DNA of 64,000 nt. It comes from Deltaproteobacteria bacterium (lineage in GTDB: Bacteria; Myxococcota_A; UBA9160; UBA4427). A model generated the notes under the pieces. The model had not been told where the DNA came from and did not search any database. It saw nothing but the letters and a program-made list of their open reading frames with translations. The translations under genes and the position numbers were made by a program. The stretch is taken from the NCBI GenBank assembly GCA_002719955.1, contig PBFW01000056.1, positions 1 to 64,000 on the forward strand. The letters run 5' to 3'. Of the stretch, positions 8,306 through 18,700 are shown one piece after another (positions within the stretch are counted from its first letter, which is position 1; every line of letters starts with the position of its first letter).

Positions 8306-9061
8306 TCAGTCGCTCGGCTGGGTGAAGGGCGCACGCAAGCGTTCGGCCCAGGGACCGGGCTTCCCGTTGGCGACGGGTCTTCCATTCCATTCGATGATGG
8401 GAATGACTCCGCGCACCGCGTTGACGGACATGAACTCGCGGGCGCTCTCGAGATCTTCGCGGCGGAGCCGGGCGAAAGCGATCTCCGGCTGGCTCTCCAA
8501 TACGATCGTCAGGCCCAGTCCTTCGACGGCGCCCAGAGCGGGGTCGGGCGTGACGAGCCGTCCGGTTCGAGTGACCACCAGGAAATTCGAATGGGCGCCC
8601 TCGACGAGCAGGCCGTGGGCGTCGAAGAGTAGAACCTCATCGAATCCTGTCTCTCGCATCTCTCTTCGCCCGGCATCGTAGGCCAGCACATCGACGTATT
8701 TCGTGTTCGCGCGAAACTCGCGGCCCGGGTGGGTGGTTTGTGAAATCTTCGCCCGCCAGTTTCGGGGAACCGATCCCAGCGGCCTCGGTGTGGGGATCAG
8801 CTCCGGTCCGCCGCCCGGCGGGCGTGACCACTCGATTCGCACGATGCCATCGCCCCGGCCAAAGGCGGCAGCGGCCGCTTCTCGAAAGAGATCTTCGATT
8901 TCTAGGCGGGGGGGAAGAGGGAGCCCGAGTCGCTTCGCGTCTCGGCGCAGCCTTGCCGCGTGGCGTTCGGTGCGCTCCACGCGACCCGCCGTGACGCGGG
9001 CCGTCGTGAACGAACCGAGGCGCCGGGGGAACTCGCCCGACGTCTCGCCCGATTCACCCAT
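8306..9061 (-). CDS. Class IV aminotransferase (PabC/IlvE-like)
   Basis: The 251-aa protein shows the fold-type IV PLP enzyme pattern: an N-terminal F-x-T-x-R segment, an ERHAARLRRDA helix, the PLP-binding lysine in FRANTKYVDVLAY, then FDEVLLFDAHGLLVEGAHSN with the conserved Glu and Asn, and a C-terminal SARE-F-SVNAVRGV. Candidates are aminodeoxychorismate lyase, branched-chain or D-amino acid aminotransferase; the short length (usual range 270-300) leans towards PabC. It starts 15 nt after the gltA stop on the same strand, so the two are probably co-transcribed. Confidence 0.8.
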   Translation of the reverse strand: MGESGETSGEFPRRLGSFTTARVTAGRVERTERHAARLRRDAKRLGLPLPPRLEIEDLFREAAAAAFGRGDGIVRIEWSRPPGGGPELIPTPRPLGSVPRNWRAKISQTTHPGREFRANTKYVDVLAYDAGRREMRETGFDEVLLFDAHGLLVEGAHSNFLVVTRTGRLVTPDPALGAVEGLGLTIVLESQPEIAFARLRREDLESAREFMSVNAVRGVIPIIEWNGRPVANGKPGPWAERLRAPFTQPSD

Positions 9062-9076
9062 CGCGCTGCCTGCCGC

Positions 9077-10363
<1,287 letters not shown>

Positions 10364-11076
10364 GATTGGCTCCTCTCTCTCTGTCGTGGCGCTTCGTGGT
10401 ATTGGCGAAGCGTCCTGGTTGCGGTTTCCCAGTCGTGCGCGGCCAGCTGCTCGCGGTCAGCCGTGTCCGCTCGGTCCCGGGGCTCATTCGGAGGACCGTG
10501 GGATCGGTCGGGGGCTGCGGAGGTCGCGCGCGCGATCAATCGTTCAGAGCGCTTGCCTCGGCGGGCCTCAGAGCGATCCGCCAGCTCGCTCGCGCCCCCC
10601 CGCGGAAGCGGATAAGGGGGCGAACTGGTGGGTCTCGTCAGAGTCTGACCCGCGTCAGGCTCGACTCATCTCTTCGATTCCGTGGCAACGCTGGTTGCGG
10701 CCGATCGCGAGGGAGTGGAGGAAAGCGGGGGTCTGGACCGCTGGCAAGGTAGCGGAACGAGCATCACGATGGCAGGTCGGTGGAGTGCTAAAACTGATTG
10801 TCGTCAGGGATATAGGCTTGCTCCGTGCGCTTTCGCCACCGTGCTCGGAAGATCTTGACTGAAAAGGGGTTTCCCCTCTGGGGAGTCCGGTTTCCTTCTG
10901 CGCAGCGGCGATTCGCCGATCTCTGCGAATCCGAAAGGGCTGATCGTGGAGCGGTCACCTGGCCTCGGATGAGGCGATGTGGGTCCTCCGCGGGCCGTTT
11001 GCGGCTGATGCGGGCATGGCCTGGGCGGTATTCTCTTGCCCGATGCCACCACATGGCGGGACGGGAGAGGTCGAGG
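10364..11076. other. Intergenic region upstream of gltA, no gene recognised
   Basis: About 710 bases lie between the divergent gltA start and the next plus-strand gene. Open frames here have no recognisable family features. A small perfect inverted repeat, AGGGG-TTT-CCCCT, lies at 10865-10877. The region presumably carries the gltA promoter, but I could not place it. Confidence 0.4.
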
Positions 11077-11718
11077 GTGGTTGCCCATGCCCAGCGCGTT
11101 GATCGAGCCGAGTTGCGCAGCGCACATGAAGCGTTTTCGAAGAGCGTGGGAGATCCGGGGGTCGCCTCTGCGGCGATCGCCGAGATCTTCGACGGCCTCA
11201 CCGCTGAACTTCGCGTCGCGCTCGTGCGATCTCTCGGGCGCGCCGAGCAGCGCACGCTCTACCGCAAGGTCGACGGTTTCGCCCCGGTCGCCCTATCGGA
11301 CCTGGTCCCGTCGGGCCGTGCCGACCTGGAGGAGGTGCGACACCTCGGTTTGAACACGCTGCCCGTCTTTCGGGTCTTTGAAAAACGCTTCTGCCGCCTG
11401 CCGGGAGACGAGGCGGGCGCCCCCGTGGCGCTCGCCGGTTATAACTTCCAGGCCCTTTCCCCGGTGACGGGGCCGGGGTATTTCGTGGCTGTCGAGGATA
11501 TCGCTCGCCGGGAGGTGCTCGTCGACTATCGCCGCCTGCCCGAGACCAAGCCGTCGGATTGGCCGGAGATCCGGTCGAATGAGCGTGGACTCGCGCGATT
11601 CGTCTATGGCTTCATGGTCGATCGTCTGCGCCGGGTTTCGGAGCATGTGACGATCGGCTCGGCCACGCGCAAGGGGCGCGAGATGGGCAGTTATTTCGCC
11701 CTCACGCGATCGGAGTGA
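11077..11718 (+). CDS. Hypothetical soluble protein
   Basis: I do not recognise this 213-aa protein. It begins with a helical segment (RAELRSAHEAFSKSVGD) and has a mixed alpha/beta core with VLVDYRRLPETKPSDWPEI and LSPVTGPGYFVAVEDI. No signal peptide or membrane segment is seen. The GTG at 11077 is preferred because GGGAGAGG lies about 6 nt upstream; an ATG at 11053 is the alternative. The frame is open further upstream but that part looks non-coding. It is followed by a minus-strand gene in convergent orientation. Confidence 0.55.
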   Translation: MVAHAQRVDRAELRSAHEAFSKSVGDPGVASAAIAEIFDGLTAELRVALVRSLGRAEQRTLYRKVDGFAPVALSDLVPSGRADLEEVRHLGLNTLPVFRVFEKRFCRLPGDEAGAPVALAGYNFQALSPVTGPGYFVAVEDIARREVLVDYRRLPETKPSDWPEIRSNERGLARFVYGFMVDRLRRVSEHVTIGSATRKGREMGSYFALTRSE

Positions 11719-11790
11719 TGTGACGGAGTCGGGGGGGGCGGTCGCGAATCGAGGAGGGGTGTGTGCGGCCCGGAGACGACGTCGGGGGAC

Positions 11791-12186
11791 TCAGCCGGCG
11801 CGTTTGACCTTGAAACCGCGTTTTTCGAGTTCCTCGACCAGCGTATCCCGGTGGTCCCCCTGGATTTCGATCACGCCCTCCTTGAGCGCCCCTCCGGTTC
11901 CGCAACGCCGTTTCAATTCCCCGGCGAGCGCGGCGAGATCATCGGCGTCGACCGGGACACCCGTGACGGTCGAGACGGTCTTCCCACGGCGACCCTTGGT
12001 GGAGCGCCCGACGCGCACGATGCCGTCGCTCGACCTGGCGCTTTCGGCGTCCTCGCGCGCCTTGATACGCGCCCTCGCGCCCTTGCCGCGACATTGGCAG
12101 CGCGTCTCCGTGCGTCCGCAGGCTGGACAGATCCGCCCCTGCTCGCTCGAGTAGACGAGCCGGTCTCCGCCGTCACCGCGTCCCAT
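11791..12186 (-). CDS. Translation initiation factor SUI1 family protein (YciH-like)
   Basis: The 131-aa protein has an N-terminal zinc-knuckle-like CPACGRTETRCQC, a basic linker, then the eIF1/SUI1 fold: VRVGRSTKGRRGKTVSTVTG, LKRRCGTGGALKEGVIEIQG and HRDTLVEELEKRGFKVKRAG. Bacterial YciH-type proteins bind the 30S subunit and affect initiation fidelity. The start ATG lies 1 nt after the stop codon of the CoA-binding protein gene, indicating a translationally coupled pair. Confidence 0.88.
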   Translation of the reverse strand: MGRGDGGDRLVYSSEQGRICPACGRTETRCQCRGKGARARIKAREDAESARSSDGIVRVGRSTKGRRGKTVSTVTGVPVDADDLAALAGELKRRCGTGGALKEGVIEIQGDHRDTLVEELEKRGFKVKRAG

Positions 12187-12187
12187 G

Positions 12188-12652
12188 CTATGCGTGCCCC
12201 TCGGTCGGTCCGCGGCCTTCGGGCCCCGTTCGACCACCGAGCAGCCGGCGGTGATCAACCATGATGCAGCGGTCCTGGACCACTTCGATTCCGGCTTCGC
12301 GCAAGCGCTGGGCGGATTCCCCATGATGGATGCCGAGTTGCATCCAGACGGCTTTGGGGTGCGGTTGCAGGGAGAGGATTTCGTCGACGTGTCCCGGGAC
12401 ATGTTCCGAGGCGCGGAAGAGGTTCACGATATCGATTGGTTCCGAGACCTCGGTGAGATTCGGATGGCACGTCTCATCGAGGACGGCTTCGAGCTTCGGA
12501 TTGACCGGAACGATTCGGTAACCGGCCCGCTGCATGTAGAGAGGAACACGAAACGCATCCTCGCTCTGTCGGTCCTTGATTCCGATGACCGCGATGGTCG
12601 TCGCCGATTCGAGCAATTCGCCCAGGCTCTCATCACTTTCGATGGGGCTCAT
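12188..12652 (-). CDS. CoA-binding domain protein (YccU-like)
   Basis: The 154-aa protein is a stand-alone CoA_binding Rossmann domain: TTIAVIGIKDRQSEDAFRV near the N-terminus, AGYRIVPVNPKL for the second strand, and IHHGESAQRLREAGIEVVQD with CIMVDHRRL at the end. Related proteins (YccU) bind CoA or an acyl-CoA but have no assigned reaction. The gene is directly upstream of the SUI1 factor gene. Confidence 0.87.
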   Translation of the reverse strand: MSPIESDESLGELLESATTIAVIGIKDRQSEDAFRVPLYMQRAGYRIVPVNPKLEAVLDETCHPNLTEVSEPIDIVNLFRASEHVPGHVDEILSLQPHPKAVWMQLGIHHGESAQRLREAGIEVVQDRCIMVDHRRLLGGRTGPEGRGPTEGHA

Positions 12653-12828
12653 TCAATCCATCCTCTTCGATCCGCCCGGGTCTCGGTCGTTCCGAACGCT
12701 GGCCCGGCGAGGAGTCGAAGTTAGCTACTTTTCGGGTCCGGGCCCCTCGTCGCTCGAATGCGTTTCTTCACCTCGGACCAGCGATCGACGCTCGACACCC
12801 CGGGGCGCAGCCGATACGGTCCCGGGCC

Positions 12829-14313
12829 ATGACTTACCGATCTCGCCCTTCTCGCGGTTCGAGGCCGCGGCAGGGGATGGCCGCGTCGATTCCTGTCACC
12901 CTTGTCGCAGTCGTCACGCTGGGGACGGTTCTTTGCGTCGCGATCGTTTTCGGTCTCGGCGTTCGGAGTGCGTCGGCTGAGGACCTGGGTCGAACGACGA
13001 TTCGTGATCCGATCGAGCGTCTCTTCGAAACGCAACTCGACAACGGTCTCCGGGTGGTTCTGCTCGAGGACCATCGGACGCCGGTCGTCGCGGTTCAGAT
13101 CTGGGTCGATGCGGGATCCTCCGACGAGTCGTTCTATACCGGAACCGCTCATCTCTTCGAACACATGATGTTCAAGGGATCGAAGAATATCGGTGAAGAG
13201 GTCCACGCTCAGCTCATCAATGAGCGCGGCGGTCGCATCAACGCGTATACGAGTCACGACGTGACCGTCTACCACGAAGATGTGACAGCGGAGAGCTTGC
13301 CCCTGGTAATCGACCTCGAGGCGGAGCGTTTCCTCAACCTGGATATTTCCGAATCGACGCTCGATAGCGAGCGCGAGGTCGTTCTCGAAGAGCGTCGGCT
13401 GCGGACCGAGGATACCCCGGACGGTCGCGGCTTCGAAGCGTTGACCGCTCTCGTCTGGAAGGCCCATCCCTACCGTTGGCCGGTCATCGGTTGGCGGAGC
13501 GATGTCGAGCAGGTGACGGTGGAGGCCTGCCAGTCCTTTTTCGACACCTATTATGCCGCCAACAATCTGACGGTCGTGATCGTCGGTGATTTCGAGACCG
13601 CATCGACGATGAAGCAAATCGAGCGGGCTTTCGGACGTCTGCCGACGGCCGATTCGATTCCGCGCAACCCGACGACGGTCGTGCCCCAACACGGAGCCCG
13701 ACGATCCGATGTCTATTTCGACGCCAAGATTCCGCTCCTCTTCGCAGGCTGGCACGCGCCGCCCACCGGTCACGCTGATGGCGAAGCGCTCGACCTCGCC
13801 AGCCAGATTCTGTCCGGCGGCCGGTCGAGCCGCCTCTACCGCTCCCTCGTCTACGAACATGAAAAGGCGCTCTACGCGCATGGCAGCTATTGGGAGTTCA
13901 AAGATGCGGGCATGTTCTACGCGTCCGCCGGTGCACGGCCGGGTGTTTCCCTCGACGAGGTCGAGGCGCTCTTCATGGCGGAGATCGATCGCGTGGGGAG
14001 CGAGGGCGTGAGCGAAGAGGAAGTGGCTCGAGCCCGACGACAGATGGAGGTTTCACTCGTCAATCGCTTCGTAACCAATCATTCGATGGCGAGCCGGATC
14101 GGCCGGGAGATCGTCGCCTTCGGTCGCGTCCGCCCGCTTTCGGAGCGGATCGAAGCCATCCGTGCGGTGACGCCGGCGGATGTCCAGCGTGTGGTTGCGG
14201 CCTACTTGAAGCCCGAGTTCCGCAGCATCGTTCGCGTGATCCCACGCGAGCCGGATCGCTCGGGAAACACGGAATCGAAACCCGCCGCTGCGCGAGTGGG
14301 GGGGATACGATGA
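12829..14313 (+). CDS. M16 family zinc metallopeptidase (exported, catalytic subunit)
   Basis: The 494-aa protein has an N-terminal signal sequence (MAASIPVTLVAVVTL and a hydrophobic stretch to SASA-ED). The inverted zinc motif HLFEH follows, with H108, E111 and H112, and the third ligand is in REVVLEERR about 75 residues later. The C-terminal half has GGRSSRLYRSLVYE, the usual substrate-binding Arg/Tyr region of M16B enzymes. It degrades or processes peptides in the periplasm. Its stop overlaps the start of the next gene by 4 nt (ATGA), and that gene encodes a metal-site-less homologue, so the two likely form a heterodimer like mitochondrial processing peptidase. Confidence 0.92.
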   Translation: MTYRSRPSRGSRPRQGMAASIPVTLVAVVTLGTVLCVAIVFGLGVRSASAEDLGRTTIRDPIERLFETQLDNGLRVVLLEDHRTPVVAVQIWVDAGSSDESFYTGTAHLFEHMMFKGSKNIGEEVHAQLINERGGRINAYTSHDVTVYHEDVTAESLPLVIDLEAERFLNLDISESTLDSEREVVLEERRLRTEDTPDGRGFEALTALVWKAHPYRWPVIGWRSDVEQVTVEACQSFFDTYYAANNLTVVIVGDFETASTMKQIERAFGRLPTADSIPRNPTTVVPQHGARRSDVYFDAKIPLLFAGWHAPPTGHADGEALDLASQILSGGRSSRLYRSLVYEHEKALYAHGSYWEFKDAGMFYASAGARPGVSLDEVEALFMAEIDRVGSEGVSEEEVARARRQMEVSLVNRFVTNHSMASRIGREIVAFGRVRPLSERIEAIRAVTPADVQRVVAAYLKPEFRSIVRVIPREPDRSGNTESKPAAARVGGIR

Positions 14314-15758
14314 GTCGCGGCCTGCGTTGTCTGTTCGCCGCCGCGGCGCTTCTGCTCGCGCCTGCTTGTTCCCTGATATCCGGCTCGCTGCAGTTCAGTT
14401 CGCGCCCGGCGTGGGAGCTTCCCCCGCCGCCGCCCGTCGAAGGACCGGTGGTCGGAGACGGCACGCTGCATCGATCTGTGCTGCCCAATGGTCTCGAGAT
14501 CATGATTCTCGAGGACGATCGATTGCCGCGGGTCTCGCTCGGACTCGACTTGCGTCGCGGTGCGGGCAGCGTCGATCCCAGCCGAGCGGGTCTGGCGGCG
14601 ATCGCCACCGAGGTGATGCAAAGGGGTGCGGGCGACCGAGACGGGCTTGCGCTGGCCCAGGTCGTCGAGGATGCCGGGGCTTCGCTCTCCGTGTCTGCGG
14701 GTTGGGACACCACGGGCATCTCGCTCTCGGGATTATCCGAGGATCGCGCGCTCTTGCTCGAAATCCTCTCGGATGTAGCGCTTCGGCCGCGCTTCGACGA
14801 GGAAGAGTTTCGCAAGGCCGTCGCGGAACATCAGGCGGGGCTCGTGGGTGCGCAGGACGATCCGGCGACATTGATCAGGTGGCATACGCTGCGTGCGCTC
14901 TTCGAAGGCCATCGCTACGGATTGCCGCGCGGTGGAACGATGGAGACGATCGCGGGCCTGTCGGTCGCGGATGCGCGTGGCTATTGGACGGACCGCTTCG
15001 TGCCACGCAATACGATCTTCTGGGCGGTCGGTGATGTCGACAGCGAGAGGCTCGTTGCCGAGGTCGAAGGACTCTACGGTGACCTTCCGGATGTCTCGAC
15101 GATTGAGAATACGCCGCCCACACCCGAGAGAACTCCCCTGGCACGGCGCGTGATCGTCGTGGACAAGCCAGAGCTGGGCCAGGCTCGTATCGTGCTTGCC
15201 CACGAGGGAATCTCCCGAACCGAGCCCAAGCGCATCCCGATCGCCCTGATGAACGACGCGCTCGGCGGCAGCGGATTCTCGTCGCGACTCATGAAACGCG
15301 TGCGCTCCGACGAGGGACTCACCTATGGCATTGGCTCGGGGTATTCCCTGCGCGGCGTGCCGGGCCCCTTCTCGGTGTCGACCTTTACGCGGGTCGCGAA
15401 GGTGCGCGAGGTGATCGATCTCCTGCTCGAGGAGATGGAAGGGATTCGAGGCGAGCGGCCGATGACCGAGGAGGAACTCGCAAAATTCATCAGCTACAAC
15501 GTCGGGCGTTTTGGGCTCTCTCTCGAGACGAGCGGGTCGGTCCTGTCTTCGCTCGTGAACCTGCAGATCTACGGGCTTCCGAGCGATTCCCTCGACACCT
15601 ATCGCGGTCGCCTCCGGGCCGTCACCCTCGAGGACGTGCGTGAAGCCGCCGCGGATCATCTCCACCCCGATCGCGCCGCGATCGTTGTACTGGGCCCGTC
15701 CGAAATGCTGATTCCGCAGCTCGAGGGTCTCGGGCAGGTCGAGGTCTGGCAGCCCTAG
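14310..15758 (+). CDS. M16 family peptidase-like protein lacking the zinc motif (probable lipoprotein partner)
   Basis: The 482-aa protein has the same two-domain M16 fold as its upstream neighbour: VLPNGLEIMILEDDRLPRVS, RRGAGSVDPSRAGLAAIATE, and a C-terminal GSGFSSRLMKRVRSDEGLTYG. Where HxxEH should be it has AAIATEV, so it cannot bind the catalytic zinc. The N-terminus is a signal sequence ending LLLAPAC, a poor lipobox (Pro at -2) that could still allow lipid anchoring. M16B pairs of one active and one inactive subunit are common. Its TAG stop overlaps the stop of the convergent tpsA gene by 4 nt (shared CTAG). Confidence 0.9.
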   Translation: MSRGLRCLFAAAALLLAPACSLISGSLQFSSRPAWELPPPPPVEGPVVGDGTLHRSVLPNGLEIMILEDDRLPRVSLGLDLRRGAGSVDPSRAGLAAIATEVMQRGAGDRDGLALAQVVEDAGASLSVSAGWDTTGISLSGLSEDRALLLEILSDVALRPRFDEEEFRKAVAEHQAGLVGAQDDPATLIRWHTLRALFEGHRYGLPRGGTMETIAGLSVADARGYWTDRFVPRNTIFWAVGDVDSERLVAEVEGLYGDLPDVSTIENTPPTPERTPLARRVIVVDKPELGQARIVLAHEGISRTEPKRIPIALMNDALGGSGFSSRLMKRVRSDEGLTYGIGSGYSLRGVPGPFSVSTFTRVAKVREVIDLLLEEMEGIRGERPMTEEELAKFISYNVGRFGLSLETSGSVLSSLVNLQIYGLPSDSLDTYRGRLRAVTLEDVREAAADHLHPDRAAIVVLGPSEMLIPQLEGLGQVEVWQP

Positions 15759-18700
15759 CGTCCGAAGATGTCGAGAATATCGCTGCCCCTGACGTACCGC
15801 GACGGATGGATTGCCTCCGCGAGTTCCTCGAGGGTGATTCCATCGGGCCGGATCTGCTCGAGCCAGCCACGCTGGATTCGACGGAACTCTCCGGGGGAAA
15901 GCCCGAGTCGGCGGTGGTAGCGGAAGAGGGCGTCGAGCTGGTCGAGGGTCGTATAGGCCTCGAGAAGCGAGCTCGGACGGTTCTTCACGAAGCGGCGGAG
16001 CTCGAAGCCGATCACGCGGCGCGCGCGTGTCATTTCGAGGTATCGGTCGAGTGCGCTCTGGAGGACGTCTCGAACCTCACCCGTGCGTTGGCCGTCGGTT
16101 CCGAAGAGTTCTTCGTAGAGGGAGATCGCGGACTCGGCATCCTGTGGATCGAGGCGTGCGCCCGTGATCGCGACCTTGCCCCGCTTGGCTGAAGAGTCTT
16201 TGGAATGGGCGAGGTCGTCGATGACCGCGACCCCTTCGAGACGCGCGAGCAGCACTTCTGCGGGAGTGTCGTGGGCGTCGATCGCGAGCGACGTCAATCG
16301 ATCTGCGTTCGAGAGCGGCGAGGCCTCCCTGAATTTGCGCGAGGGGGTCGGGACGACGGTGGGGCCGAACGCACCGGGCAGCTGCGAGCGGGAGCTACCG
16401 AGCCCGAGGAGCGAGGGGACCCGATCGTCGATGCCGGTCCCGACGAAGGAAAAGTAGCTTTCGTCGATCAGGCCGCCGCTGGGCAGAATTGCGAGGACGG
16501 GAAAGCGACCGAGAAAGGTGGGGAGGGTCGGATCGAAGGGGTCCACGACCCCAAAACGTGGTTCCTTGCCGATCCCTTCGGCGGTCGGGGTCACCCCACC
16601 AAAGTCGATCATGTTGGCGAGAATCGTCGAACCGCCGTCCTGGGTGCTCGTCCCCCTCGGACCGAAGGTCGTGCCGGCATTGCGCTTCATGAGACCGATC
16701 TCGCTCGGGGGGGCCATGCCACCGATGATGAATTCGAGCGCGGATACGTCGCCGAGGGTCACGACCGCTCCCGGATGGTCGATTGTGATCCGCCCGCCTA
16801 CCGAGAGCCGCTCGCCCGATCCCATCACGAAAGGACCCCCCATCAGGCTCTCGAATTCGAGGTTGCCGCTGCTCTTGCCAATGGTGGCATGGGGGACGAG
16901 GTCGACACGGCCGGTCCCGTATTCGGCGAGTACGGCGACGATTCCGGTACTCGCCGTGCCGAGGTCGGGGGCGCTTCCGAGATCGTTGCGCAGGTCGGTG
17001 AGAAAGTTGCCGTCATCGGCATTCGCGGGATCGTCGGGCTCGTTCAGGGCGGCGGCCAAGAAGACGGTTTCGCCGTCGACCCGTACGAGTTGATCCGAAT
17101 CGATCGCCGTTTCCTGGACGCCATCGCCATCCCCCTCGACCATGGGATCATCTGAAGAGTCCACTCTGCGTCCGAACTGGACGGTCGCATCGCTGGCCGT
17201 GCTGTCCGAATCGAAGAGCACCCACAATCTTCCGAGTTGTTCGTCGGGGATCAGGGGCTCCCGGACGTCGGAGAGGTCGAAATCCGTGGAGGTTCCGATG
17301 TCCTCCTCGAAAAATATTTCTCCGCGCGCCTGGAGGATGAGGCCGGCATCGGTTTCCATGGAGACGCTGGAATCGCGGTAGATATCGTCGGTGAATCGGA
17401 TGCTGCGACCATTCGTGGAGAGCGTCTCCTCGAGCACGGTCTCGCCCGAGTAGCGCTGGTCCCCGCTCGTTTCGATCGTCAGATCATCGGCGGTCGGTAT
17501 CATGGGAGGGCCACCGGTTGCGGAGAAGGGAGTGATGGTGATCTTTCCTGCGCCACCCCCTGCTTCGAGGTCGAGGGAGGCGAGCTGAAGCGCGGCGAAG
17601 TCCGTTGCGTCGAGATCGGGCGCTGCGAAGTCGTCAAAGGTGTAGCCGGGGGTGAGCCCGGTCAATTGGATCAGGATATTTCCGTTCGGGTCGGCGACAC
17701 CACCGTTCGTGCGCACGATCAGGTTGCTGAATGAGGTTCCGGCGCGGACAGAGTCTCCGAGCACGAAATCGTTGCCTGTCGTCGTGAGTTCGATATCGAT
17801 CTGGGAGAGCGATTCTCGCAGGGTTTCGCTCTTCTCTCCGGTGAAGAAACTGAAGTCGCGTCTCAAGTAGCGGTCGGCTCGAACGAGCCGTGTGGACGAG
17901 AAATCGCCGGGTTGAAGGACGCGCACGATGGGTCGTTCGATCGCGTCGGGATCCGACCGAAGGCGGGCGAGGTGTTCGGGGAACTCGAGGCCTGTGAGAA
18001 CCGTGCCACCGACCAGCCGTAGATTCGGAGCGTCGAGGAAGAGTTCGCCCGCAACGCTCGTCCGGAAGGTGACGTCGTTCGACTCGATTCGAACTTGGCC
18101 GTCGAAGCCCTGTGGGCTCGAGGCGGCGAAGGGGTCGGCGAAGGTCGTGTCGACGATGACCTTGGCGTTTTCCGCGATTCGGCCGAGTATCAAGTGATCC
18201 GTCCAAGGCGAGATCAGATGTGGCGTGACCACGGTCAGCTCACCCTGGATCGATGAGAGATCGAGGGTGTTCCACTCGTCGGGGCGCGGGACGCCCGCGG
18301 CGGTGAGCGGAGTCAGAATATCTCCCTCGGCACCGGGGGTACTCAGGTCGAAGTCGCGGCTCTGCTGAACCGAAAAGAGCGATGTTTCCGAGTTCCCGCT
18401 GCGCGTGACGGAGGCGAGGCCTCTCAGGTCGACCTGGGCGAGGGCCCCTTGAACGATCTCGTCGCGTTTGCCGTCTGGCGTGCCGGTCATGTCCTCGTTG
18501 TCCACGTCGGGATTCGTAACGGTCTCGACGGGCCCAGCGGAGAGTTCGATTCGGTTGGCCATCAGGGTCGTGCTCGCGATGCCCTCGAATACGAGGTTGC
18601 CCATCGCCGCCGTCGGTGTGTAGGCGGTCGTCGGAAGGCCATCGACCAAAGCGGCCGCGAGGATGATCGAATCCTCTGAATTCATCGTCACGCCGTCCGC

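Noticed and set aside
10865-10877. Terminator near the gltA upstream region
   Set aside because: The AGGGG-TTT-CCCCT repeat has a 5-bp stem and no T-tract and follows no gene end.
12721-13881. Long minus-strand open frame opposite the M16 gene
   Set aside because: It is the mirror of an obvious M16 peptidase with zinc motif; long antisense frames are expected at this GC content.
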